Shown: positions 8,519-18,081, counted from the stretch's first letter. The stretch: DNA of 64,000 nt from Ruminococcaceae bacterium BL-6 (GCA_902810075.1 LR778135.1:1860001-1924000); one strand, 5' to 3'. Notes: generated from the letters alone by a model not told the origin. Made by a program: numbers and translations.

Positions 8519-9490
8519 TTATTTCAGGCCCGCCGTGATGATCGCCATCTTATAGACCTCGTCGGCGTTGCAGCCCCTGGAAAGGTCGTTGATCGGCGCG
8601 TTCAGGCCCTGAAGGATGGGGCCGAAGGCTTCGAATCCGCCCAGGCGCTGAGCGATTTTATAGCCGATGTTGCCGGCGTCGATGTTCGGGAAGATAAACG
8701 TGTTCGCGCGGCCGGCCACCGGGGAGCCGGAAGCCTTCGTTTTCGCCACCTCGGGGGCGAACGCAGCGTCGAACTGAAGCTCGCCGTCCACCGGGAAGTC
8801 CGGGTTCAGGGCCTTGATCTTCGCGGTCGCGTTCTTCATCATGTCGACCGTGTCGCCCTTGCCGGAGCCGAGCGTGCTGTAAGAGAGCAGGGCCACTTTC
8901 GGATCCATTCCGAACGCCCGCGCGGTTCTGACGGTCTGCACGGCGATTTCCACAAGATCATCCTCGCCGGGGGTGATGTTGATCGCGCAGTCGGCCAGCG
9001 CGTAGATCTCGTCGCCCTTGCCGGTGTTGCGGTGCAGAATGAAGCAGCTGGACACGATTTTGTTTCCGGGCCTCGTTTTCACGATCTGAAGCGCCGGGCG
9101 CACCGTATCGGCGGTGGAGTAGGTGGCGCCGCCCAGAAGGCCGTCCGCTTTGCCCATCTTTACGAGCATGGTGCCGAAATAGTTGGATTTTTTGAGCGCC
9201 GCCCTGCAGGCGTCGGCATCCATTTTCCCTTTTCTCAGCTCCACCATCTTGTCGACCATCTTGTCGAACCCGGCGTAATTCAGCGGGTCGATGATCTCGA
9301 TGCCGTCGATCGGCCATCCGCCCTTTTTGGCGGCAGCCTTTACTTCCTCCGGATTTCCCAGGAGCAGGGGCTCAAGAATTTTATCCTTGGAAAGGCGGCT
9401 CACAGCCTCAAGAATTCTTGGATCGGAACCCTCGGTAAAAACAAGCTTTCTTTTATCGGCCTTCAGCGTCGCAATCAGATTTTCAAACAT
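8519..9490 (-). CDS. pta: Phosphate acetyltransferase
   Basis: This 323-residue enzyme converts acetyl-CoA and phosphate to acetyl phosphate, the first step of ATP-yielding acetate formation in fermenting bacteria. It is the short form without an N-terminal regulatory domain. The start MFENLIATLKADKRKLVFTEG is typical of the family, and GLLGGATYSTADTVRPALQIV, SCFILHR and GRANTFIFPNIDAGNIGYKIAQRLGG (cited in part) mark the PTA_PTB fold. The ATG at 9490 has GGAGG nine bases upstream, so the longer reading to 9520 is unlikely. No acetate kinase gene is adjacent. Confidence 0.96.
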   Translation of the reverse strand: MFENLIATLKADKRKLVFTEGSDPRILEAVSRLSKDKILEPLLLGNPEEVKAAAKKGGWPIDGIEIIDPLNYAGFDKMVDKMVELRKGKMDADACRAALKKSNYFGTMLVKMGKADGLLGGATYSTADTVRPALQIVKTRPGNKIVSSCFILHRNTGKGDEIYALADCAINITPGEDDLVEIAVQTVRTARAFGMDPKVALLSYSTLGSGKGDTVDMMKNATAKIKALNPDFPVDGELQFDAAFAPEVAKTKASGSPVAGRANTFIFPNIDAGNIGYKIAQRLGGFEAFGPILQGLNAPINDLSRGCNADEVYKMAIITAGLK

Positions 9491-9589
9491 AACCGATTTC
9501 CTCCAATTTTCTTTTTTCAAAATTGCTTCATAACGATTATACCCCGATTAAACCGCGATATCAATACGGGATTTTACAAAACAGGCGAA

Positions 9590-9632
9590 AAAAGGAAAAG
9601 ATCCGGCACTCTTTTCAGAGCATGCCGGATCT
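9590..9632 (-). terminator. Terminator after the M24 peptidase gene
   Basis: On the minus strand AGATCCGGCA and TGCCGGATCT (9632-9623 and 9608-9599) form a stem followed by TTTTCCTTTTTT. Confidence 0.88.
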
Positions 9633-9639
9633 TTATTTC

Positions 9640-10728
9640 TTAAAGGACCATCAGTTCCTTCGGCGAAGCCGTCAGGTTTTCCACGCCGGTTCCAGTCACG
9701 TGGATCATGTCTTCGATCCTTACGCCGAACCGGCCGGCCAGATAGATTCCGGGCTCCACCGTGACAACCATGCCGGGCCTGAGTACTTCCTCGCATCTGG
9801 GGGAGAAATTGGGCCATTCGTGAATCTCCACCCCGACCCCGTGGCCGGTGCCGTGCCCGAACGTCCCGGGATAGTCCCGGTCGATCAAATCGCGCGCGGC
9901 GCGGTCCACCTCGCTGCACACGACGCCCGGCGCGGCTTTTTCAATCGCCGCGAGCTGCGCCGCAAGCACGGTTTCGTAAACGCGGCGCTGCTCCTCGCTG
10001 ACGCATCCGACGGCGACGGTGCGGGTCATATCGGAATGATACCCGTCCAGCAGCGCGCCGATATCCATCGTGACAAAGTCGCCCCGCTCGATTTTCTTTT
10101 CGGACGGGACCCCGTGGCACAGGGAGCCGTTCGCGCCCGAAACGACGATCAGGTCGAACGACACGCCGTCCGCCCCGCTTTTGCGCATGTAAAATTCGAT
10201 TTCCAGCGCGATCTCGCGCTCCGTCGCCCCCTCGCGGAGAAACGGCAGGATGTGGGTGAAGGAATCATCCGTGATCTTCTGGGCAGCCTTGATTTTCTGA
10301 ATCTCCTGCGGCGCCTTGATCGCGCGAAGCCCGCGGATCAGCCGGTCGAGCGTGGTGTCCTCCACGGTATCCGCGCCGCATCCGCGCAGGATCCTGCGGT
10401 AGGCTCCGGCCTCCGCCAACGTAAGGCTGGCGTTTTCCATCAGCACGTTTTTGATGCCGTGGCGCCGGACGATTTCGGAAAGCGAATCCTCAAGCCTGGT
10501 GAGCTCCTCGACCCGGCAGTTTTTCACCTGCTTCTGGGCCGCTTCAAAATAGCGGAAATCCGTCAGGAAATAGGACTGCTGCGCGGTGATGACCACCACG
10601 CCGTCCGACGACGGAAATCCCGTGAGGTACCGGCGGTTGTCGGGCGACGTCACGATCGCCGCATCCGCCTCTCTGCCGTCCGCCGCGATCGGCAGAACGC
10701 CGGAAAGCTTTTCGATTGCCGATTTCAT
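9640..10728 (-). CDS. M24-family Xaa-Pro aminopeptidase
   Basis: This 362-residue metallopeptidase removes N-terminal residues preceding proline. The N-terminal creatinase-like domain includes NRRYLTGFPSSDGVVVIT and LTDFRYFEAA. The C-terminal pita-bread domain carries the dinuclear metal ligands: Asp in TMDIGALLDGYHSDMTRT, His in FGHGTGHGVGVEIHE, Glu in VEPGIYL and Glu in RIEDM. All five appear present. ATG at 10728 was preferred over an upstream TTG. The gene sits between aroQ and pta on the same strand, as Xaa-Pro peptidase often sits near aroQ and efp in Firmicutes. Confidence 0.93.
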   Translation of the reverse strand: MKSAIEKLSGVLPIAADGREADAAIVTSPDNRRYLTGFPSSDGVVVITAQQSYFLTDFRYFEAAQKQVKNCRVEELTRLEDSLSEIVRRHGIKNVLMENASLTLAEAGAYRRILRGCGADTVEDTTLDRLIRGLRAIKAPQEIQKIKAAQKITDDSFTHILPFLREGATEREIALEIEFYMRKSGADGVSFDLIVVSGANGSLCHGVPSEKKIERGDFVTMDIGALLDGYHSDMTRTVAVGCVSEEQRRVYETVLAAQLAAIEKAAPGVVCSEVDRAARDLIDRDYPGTFGHGTGHGVGVEIHEWPNFSPRCEEVLRPGMVVTVEPGIYLAGRFGVRIEDMIHVTGTGVENLTASPKELMVL

Positions 10729-10755
10729 AGACAAATCATCTTCTTTTCTTCAGAT

Positions 10756-11193
10756 TTACATCAGGTCCTTCAGGGCCAGAAACGCGAGGAAATAACTGTT
10801 TTTTCCGAACCCGCAGATCTGCCCCGCGCAGACGTCGGCAAGAACCGACCGCCGGCGGAACTCCTCGCGGGCGTAAATGTTGGACATATGGGTTTCGATG
10901 AACGGGATGCGCACGCAGGCGATCGCGTCGCGGATGGCATAGCTGTAATGGGTCAGCGCGCCGGCGTTGATGACGACGCCGTCGTACACCCCTTTGGCGG
11001 CATGGATCTGGTCGATGATCGCCCCTTCCCAGTTGGACTGGAAAATATCGCAGTCGAAGCCGTAGTCCTGGGCCGTTTTCCGAATCTGCTGATTGATGCT
11101 TTCGGCAGTTTCATCCCCGTAAACCCCCTTTTCCCGGATGCCTACCATATTCATATTCGGCCCCAGAAGGACCAGAACCCTTTTTCTGCTCAT
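10756..11193 (-). CDS. aroQ: Type II 3-dehydroquinate dehydratase
   Basis: This 145-residue enzyme dehydrates 3-dehydroquinate to 3-dehydroshikimate, the third step of aromatic amino acid synthesis. Family motifs are LGPNMNMVGIREKGVYG near the N-terminus (the lid Arg and Tyr are present), INAGALTHYSYAIRDAI, and THMSNIYAREEFRRRS, which carries the substrate-binding His and Ser-Asn pair. Its start overlaps the stop of the YqeG gene by ATGA, showing translational coupling. Length is normal for dodecameric type II enzymes. Confidence 0.95.
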   Translation of the reverse strand: MSRKRVLVLLGPNMNMVGIREKGVYGDETAESINQQIRKTAQDYGFDCDIFQSNWEGAIIDQIHAAKGVYDGVVINAGALTHYSYAIRDAIACVRIPFIETHMSNIYAREEFRRRSVLADVCAGQICGFGKNSYFLAFLALKDLM

Positions 11194-11726
11194 TTTCCTT
11201 TATCCTTTCCCTGGAACGTCCCTCCGCTCCCTTTTTTCCCGGAAGCGATTTTTCTGCGGATCGGCTGTTCCAGCTTTCGGCGCAGCCAAAAAGAAAAGCT
11301 GGATTCCTCATCGGCGGGCACCAGAAGGATGGATTTCATCCGCGCAAGGTTCGCCCCGACGACATCCGTAAAGATCTGGTCGCCCACCGCCACAGCCTCG
11401 CTTCGGCGCACCCCCATTTCCCCTGCCGCTTTCCAGTAGAAAAACGGCAGCGGCTTCATGGCAAAGCACAGAAACGGAAGCCGGTATTTGGCCGCAAAGG
11501 GTTCGACCCGCCTTTTGAAATTGTTGGACATAATCACGACCCGGATTCCCGCCCGCTCCATGGAGCGAACCCATTCCACGGTTCCGGCAAAGGGTTCGGG
11601 CGAGCCGTGCACGGCAAGCGTGTTGTCAACGTCGAGGATGATCGCGCGGGCTTTCATGGCATAAATCATGTCCGGCCGGATATCGGTGACCCTTTCCACC
11701 GCGGCCGTCGGTAAAAACAATGCCAT
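11190..11726 (-). CDS. YqeG family HAD IIIA-type phosphatase
   Basis: This 178-residue protein belongs to the YqeG family, a HAD-superfamily group related to mitochondrial PGP phosphatase. Its catalytic motif is LDVDNTLA (about residue 29), followed by motif II VIMSNN, a basic loop with K (FCFAMKPLP) and the acidic motif VGDQIFTDVVGAN. These are the HAD nucleophile, Ser/Thr, Lys and Asp-Asp residues in order. GAAGGGGGA precedes the ATG at 11726; the longer reading covers upstream intergenic DNA. YqeG often neighbours aroE/aroQ and yqeH in Firmicutes; here it overlaps aroQ. The C-terminus (GKKGSGGTFQGKDKGK) is unusually basic. Confidence 0.9.
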   Translation of the reverse strand: MALFLPTAAVERVTDIRPDMIYAMKARAIILDVDNTLAVHGSPEPFAGTVEWVRSMERAGIRVVIMSNNFKRRVEPFAAKYRLPFLCFAMKPLPFFYWKAAGEMGVRRSEAVAVGDQIFTDVVGANLARMKSILLVPADEESSFSFWLRRKLEQPIRRKIASGKKGSGGTFQGKDKGK

Positions 11727-11774
11727 AGAATCCCCCTTCACCCCGGATTTTATCGTTTCAAAAGCGGAGAAATG

Positions 11775-11801
11775 CCAAAAAAGCGGGCTATCAGCCCGCT
11801 T
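11775..11801 (-). terminator. Terminator after rpsU
   Basis: On the minus strand AAGCGGGC-TGATA-GCCCGCTT is followed by a T run. Confidence 0.85.
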
Positions 11802-11828
11802 TTCACGATCGTTTGTTCCACGCAAACA

Positions 11829-12005
11829 TTATTTGAATTTGCGTTTGCGTGCTGCTTCAGACTTCTTCTTGCGTCTTACCGAGGGCTTCTCATAGGCTTC
11901 CCTTTTGCGGACCTCAGCAATCACACCGGCTCTGGCACACTGCTTCTTAAATCTTCTCAGCGCGCTATCCAAAGATTCGTTGTCTTTCACTCGAATTTCA
12001 GCCAT
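11829..12005 (-). CDS. rpsU: 30S ribosomal protein bS21
   Basis: This short gene encodes 58 residues: [39 protein letters not shown] and [19 protein letters not shown]. This is the canonical bS21 sequence, with its strongly basic C-terminus. bS21 binds the platform of the small subunit and helps initiation. GGGAGG precedes the ATG by seven bases. It is monocistronic with its own terminator. Confidence 0.97.
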   Translation of the reverse strand: MAEIRVKDNESLDSALRRFKKQCARAGVIAEVRKREAYEKPSVRRKKKSEAARKRKFK

Positions 12006-12152
12006 CTATTTCCCTCCCATCCGCCATCAGGCAGGGGTATTAGTTATCCCTATAACATAAAAATTATTATACCCATTCCTTGGAAAGATGTCAAGAGTTA
12101 AGCAGGAATCTTTCAAAACTCTTTCAAAATGGAAAAAAAGGCGAAATAAATA

Positions 12153-12181
12153 TTGACAGAATCCCCAGAAAATGATACCAT
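12153..12181 (+). promoter_or_regulatory. Promoter of tRNA-Trp
   Basis: TTGACA at 12153-12158 and TACCAT at 12176-12181 are separated by 17 bases, about 30 bases ahead of the tRNA. Confidence 0.75.
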
Positions 12182-12212
12182 TATATCCGCGCCATAAATC
12201 CGGCGCCGACAC

Positions 12213-12288
12213 AGGGGTATAGCTCAGTTGGTAGAGCAGTGGTCTCCAAAACCACGTGCCGAGGGTTCAAGTCCTTCTGCCCCTGCCA
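12213..12288 (+). tRNA. tRNA-Trp (CCA)
   Basis: This 76-base gene folds as a standard cloverleaf. The acceptor arm AGGGGTA pairs with TGCCCCT, the D-arm is GCTC...GAGC, and the anticodon arm GTGGT/ACCAC carries loop CTCCAAA with anticodon CCA. The T-arm contains GGTTCAAGTCC, and discriminator G and an encoded CCA follow. It is followed by a strong terminator. Confidence 0.97.
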
Positions 12289-12313
12289 GCAGGGTGGGCC
12301 TGCATGCAGTTAA

Positions 12314-12343
12314 CGCACTTCACTTTTGTGAAGTGCGTTTTTG
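12314..12343 (+). terminator. Terminator of tRNA-Trp
   Basis: CGCACTTCAC at 12314-12323 pairs with GTGAAGTGCG at 12328-12337 and is followed by TTTTTG. The rest of the gap up to 12550 shows only a GC-rich hairpin (GGCCGGGT/CCCGGCC near 12490-12512) without a T run. Confidence 0.92.
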
Positions 12344-12549
12344 TTTTGCCCACGCACCGGAAGCCGCATCGATTGAGTTCCATACGCCCGGCCCGCAGCG
12401 ACCGGGGCCTTCTTTTGTCGGGCAGGAATTGCAGGCTCTGAAAATAATCCTGCAAAACCACGGCTCTTCCCGCTCCCTTTCCCGCGCGAGGCCGGGTCTT
12501 TCCGCCCGGCCCCACTTTGGAAGCCCGTGAAAATTTCTTTCCCGGCCGA

Positions 12550-13518
12550 TCAGATCGAAACCTTCAGCGCGACCCCGTAAAGGTCGCGGTCGAAGGTGCG
12601 CTGCATGGAGAGCGCCTCGGAAATATCGAAATCCACAATCTTGCTGTCCCGCATGGCAATGACGCGGTCTCCCCTGCCTTCCAGCAGAAGCTGGACCGCG
12701 CGGTACCCCATCTCGGTGGCGACCACACGGTCGCGAAGGGTGGGGGAACCGCCGCGCTGCACATGCCCCAGAATCGTGGCGCGGCTTTCGATCCCCGTGC
12801 GCTTCTCGATTTCCAAAGCCAGGTCCTCGACCCCGCCGACGCCTTCCGCGACGACGATGATGAAGTGCTTTTTGCCCGCCTTCTGGGTATACTTCATCCT
12901 CTCGATGATGTCCTTGTCAAAATCAAACGGGATTTCCGGAACGAGAATCGCCATAGCGCCCACCGCGATCCCGGTGTTCAGGGCGATGTCGCCGCATCTT
13001 CTGCCCATCACCTCCACGACGCTGCAGCGGTCGTGGGATTCAGTGGTGTCGCGCAGGCGGTCCACCATCTCCATCGCCGTGTTCATCGCGGTGTCGTAGC
13101 CGATCGTGTATTCGCTGCATGCGATATCGTTGTCGATGGTGCCCGGAATCCCGATACAGGGGATTCCGGCTTTGGAAAGATCCAAAGCGCCGCGGAACGA
13201 CCCGTCCCCGCCGATCACGACAAGGCCCTCGATCCCCATCCTGCGGCAGTTCTCGGCCGCCTGGCGGACCCCTTCGGCGCTGTTAAATTCGGGGCTGCGC
13301 GCGGTGAACAGGATCGTGCCGCCGTGGTGGATGATGTCGGAAACGCTGCGCAGGTTCATTTCGACCGTATCGCAGTTCAAAAGCCCGTTATAACCCCTGT
13401 ATATGCCGACCACGTTGATCCCGTTCGCAAGGCCGCTTCTCACGACGGCGCGCACCGCCGCGTTCATGCCGGGGGCATCCCCTCCGCTTGTCAATACCGC
13501 TATTTTCTTTGTCCGCAT
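12550..13518 (-). CDS. pfkA: ATP-dependent 6-phosphofructokinase
   Basis: This 322-residue enzyme phosphorylates fructose-6-phosphate in glycolysis. Motifs are the N-terminal TSGGDAPGMNAAVRA, the nucleotide loop VVIGGDGSFRGA (Gly after GGD favours ATP over pyrophosphate), catalytic GTIDNDI, the substrate loop EVMGRRCGDIAL, and GHVQRGGSP. Length is typical for the allosteric bacterial tetramer. It lies downstream of dnaE on the same strand, with about 115 bases between, as in many Clostridia. Confidence 0.97.
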   Translation of the reverse strand: MRTKKIAVLTSGGDAPGMNAAVRAVVRSGLANGINVVGIYRGYNGLLNCDTVEMNLRSVSDIIHHGGTILFTARSPEFNSAEGVRQAAENCRRMGIEGLVVIGGDGSFRGALDLSKAGIPCIGIPGTIDNDIACSEYTIGYDTAMNTAMEMVDRLRDTTESHDRCSVVEVMGRRCGDIALNTGIAVGAMAILVPEIPFDFDKDIIERMKYTQKAGKKHFIIVVAEGVGGVEDLALEIEKRTGIESRATILGHVQRGGSPTLRDRVVATEMGYRAVQLLLEGRGDRVIAMRDSKIVDFDISEALSMQRTFDRDLYGVALKVSI

Positions 13519-13634
13519 ATTCCCATTCCTCCTAGTCAGTCAAAAGCCCAATATCCTTCCATTCTCCATTATAGACCCTCCCACACCCGGCGATCTATGG
13601 ATTAAAGTCTCGGTTATATGGACAAATGTTACAT

Positions 13635-16600
13635 TCAGCGGACAACTGCAACGTTGCTCTCCCCCAGAAGGTCTTTCAGGGCGCGCACCAGCACGTCATT
13701 GACGCTGACCCGAAACCGGTTCGGCGCGAGCAGGAGCTTTTTGCGGTCGGAAAAATACAGATACAGCGGGGTCGTGCCGTCGAACACAGCGATGTATCTC
13801 ATGGCTTTCCGATAGCGGGGATCCTCCTTTCCGGAAAGCTTCAGGTAAAGGCCGGGCCGTTTGGCCCTGTGCGCCTGTTCGGAACGCTTTTCTCCCTTCC
13901 CCTTCCCATCCGGGGGCGGGGCGGGCGAAAGCTGCTCGCAGACGATTTTGCTGTCCTTGTCCTCCGTCACGCTGATCCTTCCCTCCGCCTGCACAATCTT
14001 CCCCTCGGCGACCAGGTCGCCGTACCGGGACAGCACGTTCGGGAAAATCAGAAGCTCGATGGAGCCGAACATGTCCTCCAGAACCACAAAGGCCATGCGG
14101 TCGTTGTTTTTCGTGACCTTCAGCCGCACGGACGCGATGATCCCGAGGAGCGTGATGCGGTCCCCGTCGCGGAACTTTCCGGTCTGCTCCTTCGCGTCGT
14201 CTATAATATCCCCCGTGCGGCTGGCATGTATACGGTCGTAAACCGGCAGATAGGCCGCCATCGGGTGGCCGGAAAGGTACATGCCGGTGATTTCCTTTTC
14301 CATCACCAGCTTGTCGGAACCGGACAGGTCCGGCATGGGGGCGATGGTGAATTCGGCTTCCTCGCGGAACTGCGGCGCGTCGAAAAAGCCCATCTGTCCC
14401 TCCACGTTGCGGCGCCTGTCGTAATCCAGCTTTTCCAGCACCGCCGGCACGCTTTCCAGCATCTGCCGGCGGTTGTAGTCCAGCGAATCCAGCGCGCCGC
14501 ACTTAACCAGGCTTTCCAGGGCGCGGCGGTTCAGGTCGCGGCCGTACATCCGCTTGCAGAACTGGTAGAAGGATTCGAATTTCCCGTTCTGCTCCCGTTC
14601 CTGGATCAGGCCGCGCAGGAACCCGTCCCCCAGATTCTTGACCGCGAGCAGGCCGAACCGGATGTCCTTTCCGACCACGGTGAAGCCGCGCCCGCTCTGG
14701 TTGACGTTCGGCGGCAGGACGCGGATCCCAAGCCGGGTGCATTCGGCGATATAGGCCGCCACCTTGTTGGTGTTGTCCAGAACGCTTGTGAGAAGCGCCG
14801 CCATATACTCGCGCGGATCATGGCATTTGAGCCACGCGGTCTGGTACGACAGCAGCGCGTAGGCCGCGGCGTGCGATTTGTTGAACGCGTAGGACGCGAA
14901 GCTTTCCATCTCGCCGAAAATCGTTTTGGCGGTGTCCTCGTCGACGCCGCGGCGCACGCAGCCCTCCACCTCGACCGTGCCGTCCTCGGCGGTCAGGCCG
15001 TAAAGAAAAATCTTCCGCTCCCGCTCCATGACATCCGCCTTCTTTTTGGACATGGCCCGCCGCACGATATCGGCGCGGCCGAGCGAATACCCGGCAAGCG
15101 TGCGGAAAATCTGCATGACCTGCTCCTGATAGACGATGCAGCCGTAGGTCACGTCGAGAATTCCCTTGAGAAGCGGATGGCGGTAGGTCACCTTTTCCGG
15201 GTGGTGGCGGTTTTCGATATACCTGGGGATGGATTCCATGGGGCCGGGGCGGTACAGGGAGATCACGGCGATCAGATCCTCGATGTTCTCGGGGCGGAGC
15301 TGCATGATGACGCTCCGCATGCCGGCGGATTCAAACTGGAACACGCCGTCGGTGGAGCCGGCCGAAAGCATCTCGTACACGCGCGGGTCGTCGATCGGGA
15401 TCTTCTGGATATTGAAATCCGGCTCGCGGGCCCGGATGGACTCCTCCGCGTCGTGGATGACGGAAAGGTTGCGAAGGCCGAGAAAATCCATTTTCAGAAG
15501 GCCCAGCTCCTCCAGCGTCGTCATCGTGTACTGTGTTACGACCGCGTCCCCGTTCTTCGCGAGCGGGACGTAATCGCTGACGGGCTTGTCCGTGATGACC
15601 ACGCCGGCGGCGTGCGTCGAGGCGTTGCGCGGCATCCCCTCCACCCGGCGGGCCATGTCGATCAGCTCGCGGATCTGCGGGTCGTTTTCATAGCGCGAGC
15701 GCAGCTCCTTTGACGCTTTCAGCGCCTTTTCGAGCGTGATGCCGGGCTCCATGGGCACCAGCTTCGCGACGCTGTCCACCACGGCGTATGGGATCGCCAT
15801 GGCGCGGCCCACATCGCGGATGGAGCCGCGCGCCGCCATCGTGCCGAACGTGACGATCTGCGCCACATGGTCCGCGCCGTATTTGCGCACCACATAGTCG
15901 ATCATCTCCGGGCGGCGCTCGTCGCTGAAATCGATGTCGAAATCGGGCATGCTGACGCGCTCCGGGTTCAGGAACCGCTCGAACAGAAGGTTGTAGCGGA
16001 TGGGGTCGATCCCCGTGATGCCGATGCAGTACGCGGCAAGGCTGCCCGCGCCAGAGCCGCGCCCCGGCCCGACCGGGATGCCGACCGACTTCGCGTAGCG
16101 CACGAAATCGTGGACGATCAGATAGTAATTGACATACCCCATGCTCTCGATGACCTTCAGCTCGTATTCGAGCCGCTCCGCCACCTTCGGATCGGGGTGC
16201 TCCCCGTAGCGCCGGCGCAGGCCCTGATAGCACTGGTCGCGGAAATAGGCCGTATTCTCCTGCCCGTTCGGGGTGTCGAACCGGGGCAGACGGGTGTGAC
16301 CGAACTCAAACTCCACCTGGCAGCGCCCGGCGATGCGCACCGTGTTGTCGCACGCCTCCTGTGGAAAGAGCGCGCGCATCTCCTCCTCGCTTTTCAGATA
16401 AAACTGGTCGGACGCGAATTCCATCCCATCCTTGTCCTCGATGGTGTGGTTGGTCTGGATGCACAGCAGGATGCGGTGCATCCTGCTGTCCTCCCTTTCG
16501 ATATAATGGCAGTCGTTCGTCGCCACAAGCGGAATCCCAGTCTCCTTCGACAGAGTGAGAAGCTGCGCGTTGACAAGCTTCTGCTCGCGGATCCCGTGAT

Positions 16601-17129
16601 CCTGAAGCTCCAGAAAGAAATTCCCGTGCCCGAAAATCTTCTCATAGCGCAGGGCGGTCTCTTTGGCCGCGGCGTAATCGTTCGAGGCAAGCTCCCGCGG
16701 AATCTGCCCCGCAAGGCAGGCCGAAAGCGCGATCAGGCCCTCGCTGTGCTGCTCCAGAAGCTCCAGGTCGACGCGCGGCTTGCTGTAGAAGCCCTCGACC
16801 CACGCTTTGGAAACCAGCGCCATCAGATTCTGATAGCCGGTGTTGTTTTCGCAGAGCAGCACCAGATGATACGGCTCCGCATCCAGCTCGTGGACCCGGT
16901 CGAAGCGCGTGCGGCGCGCCACATAGACCTCGCACCCGATGATCGGCTTGATCCCGTTCTTTTTCGCCGCGCGGTAAAAATCGATCACGCCGTACATGAC
17001 GCCGTGATCGGTGATGGCGACGGCCTGCTGCCCCTGCCCGCGCACGGCCTCCATCAGGCGGCCGATCCGGCAGGCTCCGTCCAGCAGGCTGTATTCCGTA
17101 TGAAGATGCAGATGAACGAATCCGCTCAC
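13635..17129 (-). CDS. dnaE: DNA polymerase III alpha subunit (DnaE)
   Basis: This 1164-residue replicative polymerase subunit is the DnaE type, without the PolC exonuclease insertion. The N-terminal PHP domain begins FVHLHLHTEYSLLDGACRI and contains ITDHGVMYGVIDFYRAA. The polymerase core includes VGPGRGSGAGSLAAYCIGIT and the catalytic aspartates in PDFDIDFSDERR. YGCIVYQEQVMQI and the FNKSHAAAYALLSYQTAWLK segment mark the fingers. A tandem HhH region and an OB-fold (ITLLGIIASVRLKVTKNNDRMAF) end the protein. It could be the main or the lagging-strand enzyme; Clostridia also carry polC, which is not in this window. It lies 13 bases past whiA in the same direction. Confidence 0.97.
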   Translation of the reverse strand: MSGFVHLHLHTEYSLLDGACRIGRLMEAVRGQGQQAVAITDHGVMYGVIDFYRAAKKNGIKPIIGCEVYVARRTRFDRVHELDAEPYHLVLLCENNTGYQNLMALVSKAWVEGFYSKPRVDLELLEQHSEGLIALSACLAGQIPRELASNDYAAAKETALRYEKIFGHGNFFLELQDHGIREQKLVNAQLLTLSKETGIPLVATNDCHYIEREDSRMHRILLCIQTNHTIEDKDGMEFASDQFYLKSEEEMRALFPQEACDNTVRIAGRCQVEFEFGHTRLPRFDTPNGQENTAYFRDQCYQGLRRRYGEHPDPKVAERLEYELKVIESMGYVNYYLIVHDFVRYAKSVGIPVGPGRGSGAGSLAAYCIGITGIDPIRYNLLFERFLNPERVSMPDFDIDFSDERRPEMIDYVVRKYGADHVAQIVTFGTMAARGSIRDVGRAMAIPYAVVDSVAKLVPMEPGITLEKALKASKELRSRYENDPQIRELIDMARRVEGMPRNASTHAAGVVITDKPVSDYVPLAKNGDAVVTQYTMTTLEELGLLKMDFLGLRNLSVIHDAEESIRAREPDFNIQKIPIDDPRVYEMLSAGSTDGVFQFESAGMRSVIMQLRPENIEDLIAVISLYRPGPMESIPRYIENRHHPEKVTYRHPLLKGILDVTYGCIVYQEQVMQIFRTLAGYSLGRADIVRRAMSKKKADVMERERKIFLYGLTAEDGTVEVEGCVRRGVDEDTAKTIFGEMESFASYAFNKSHAAAYALLSYQTAWLKCHDPREYMAALLTSVLDNTNKVAAYIAECTRLGIRVLPPNVNQSGRGFTVVGKDIRFGLLAVKNLGDGFLRGLIQEREQNGKFESFYQFCKRMYGRDLNRRALESLVKCGALDSLDYNRRQMLESVPAVLEKLDYDRRRNVEGQMGFFDAPQFREEAEFTIAPMPDLSGSDKLVMEKEITGMYLSGHPMAAYLPVYDRIHASRTGDIIDDAKEQTGKFRDGDRITLLGIIASVRLKVTKNNDRMAFVVLEDMFGSIELLIFPNVLSRYGDLVAEGKIVQAEGRISVTEDKDSKIVCEQLSPAPPPDGKGKGEKRSEQAHRAKRPGLYLKLSGKEDPRYRKAMRYIAVFDGTTPLYLYFSDRKKLLLAPNRFRVSVNDVLVRALKDLLGESNVAVVR

Positions 17130-17142
17130 GATTCTCCCCTCC

Positions 17143-18063
17143 TCATGGCTCTTTCAGATTCTCCGCGATTTTCAGGATCCGGCTGAGCCGGTGGTTCACG
17201 CCGGAACGGCTGATCGGCTCCGACAGCATGCGGCCCAGCTCGCGCAGGGACATTTCCGGGTTCCGATAGCGAAGCTCCGCCGTTTCGCGCAGCTCATCCG
17301 GAAGCGCCTTGAGCCCGATGGATGTCTCGATGCGCCGGATCGCCTTCATCTGGCGCACGGATGCGCTCACCGTCTTGTCGATGTTCGCCGTTTCGAAATT
17401 CGTCTTGCGGTTGACGTTGTTGCGCACCTCTTTAAGCATCCGCACCTGCATCAGCTCCATGGCGGCGGCGCCCGCGCCGAGATACGCCAGAAGGTCGGCG
17501 ATATGCTCGCTCCCCTTGATATAGACGACGAACGCGCCCTTGCGGTTGATCAGCGCGGGCTGAAGGTTCAGCGTCTCGTCTTCGGACAGAAGCGCCATGA
17601 AATCCTTCGCGAGGTTCATGAACGGCACGTTGAACTCCAGATGATAATCCTTGTGCGGGTCGGTGACCGTCCCGCACGAAAGGAACGCCCCCCGGATAAA
17701 GGCGGCGTGGCAGCACTCGTTTTCCAGATTGGAACGGTTGATGCGCAGGCTGATCTCCCGCCCCGTGTACCCGAAGCGCCGCAGGATCTCATCCCGCTGC
17801 TGCTCCGTCTGCACGGTGAGGGTATAGCTGCTGTTCCTGCGCCGGGTAAGCGCCGCCGAAACATCCGCGATCACGCCGGATGTCCGGACGGTCAGCTCGG
17901 CGGCGCGGCGCGCGACGGCCCTGTTTTCCGTCACAAGCGCGATGCCGGGCCGGGAAAAGCTTCTGGCAAACAGCAGCATCCCGTAGCATTCCGCCTTGAT
18001 GCAGCAGTCCCGTTCCGGCTCTATCCTGCAGAGCTCCGTTTTCGTATCGAATGAAAATGACAT
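17143..18063 (-). CDS. whiA: DNA-binding protein WhiA
   Basis: This 306-residue protein has the two WhiA domains. The N-terminal part resembles LAGLIDADG homing endonucleases (CCIKAECYGMLLFARSF; RGAFLSCGTVTDPHKDYHLEF). The C-terminal part is a helix-turn-helix of sigma-like type, with ELGRMLSEPISRSGVNHRLS. In Bacillus WhiA affects chromosome segregation and division; in actinomycetes it is a sporulation regulator. The gene is 18 bases downstream of rapZ. In most Firmicutes yvcK lies between these two genes; here it does not. Confidence 0.95.
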   Translation of the reverse strand: MSFSFDTKTELCRIEPERDCCIKAECYGMLLFARSFSRPGIALVTENRAVARRAAELTVRTSGVIADVSAALTRRRNSSYTLTVQTEQQRDEILRRFGYTGREISLRINRSNLENECCHAAFIRGAFLSCGTVTDPHKDYHLEFNVPFMNLAKDFMALLSEDETLNLQPALINRKGAFVVYIKGSEHIADLLAYLGAGAAAMELMQVRMLKEVRNNVNRKTNFETANIDKTVSASVRQMKAIRRIETSIGLKALPDELRETAELRYRNPEMSLRELGRMLSEPISRSGVNHRLSRILKIAENLKEP

Positions 18064-18081
18064 GGCAATCCCTTACTTACC

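Noticed and set aside
13626..15713. A 695-codon open frame on the plus strand
   Set aside because: It lies wholly opposite dnaE, whose protein motifs are clear. The GC-rich codon use of dnaE creates long antisense frames.
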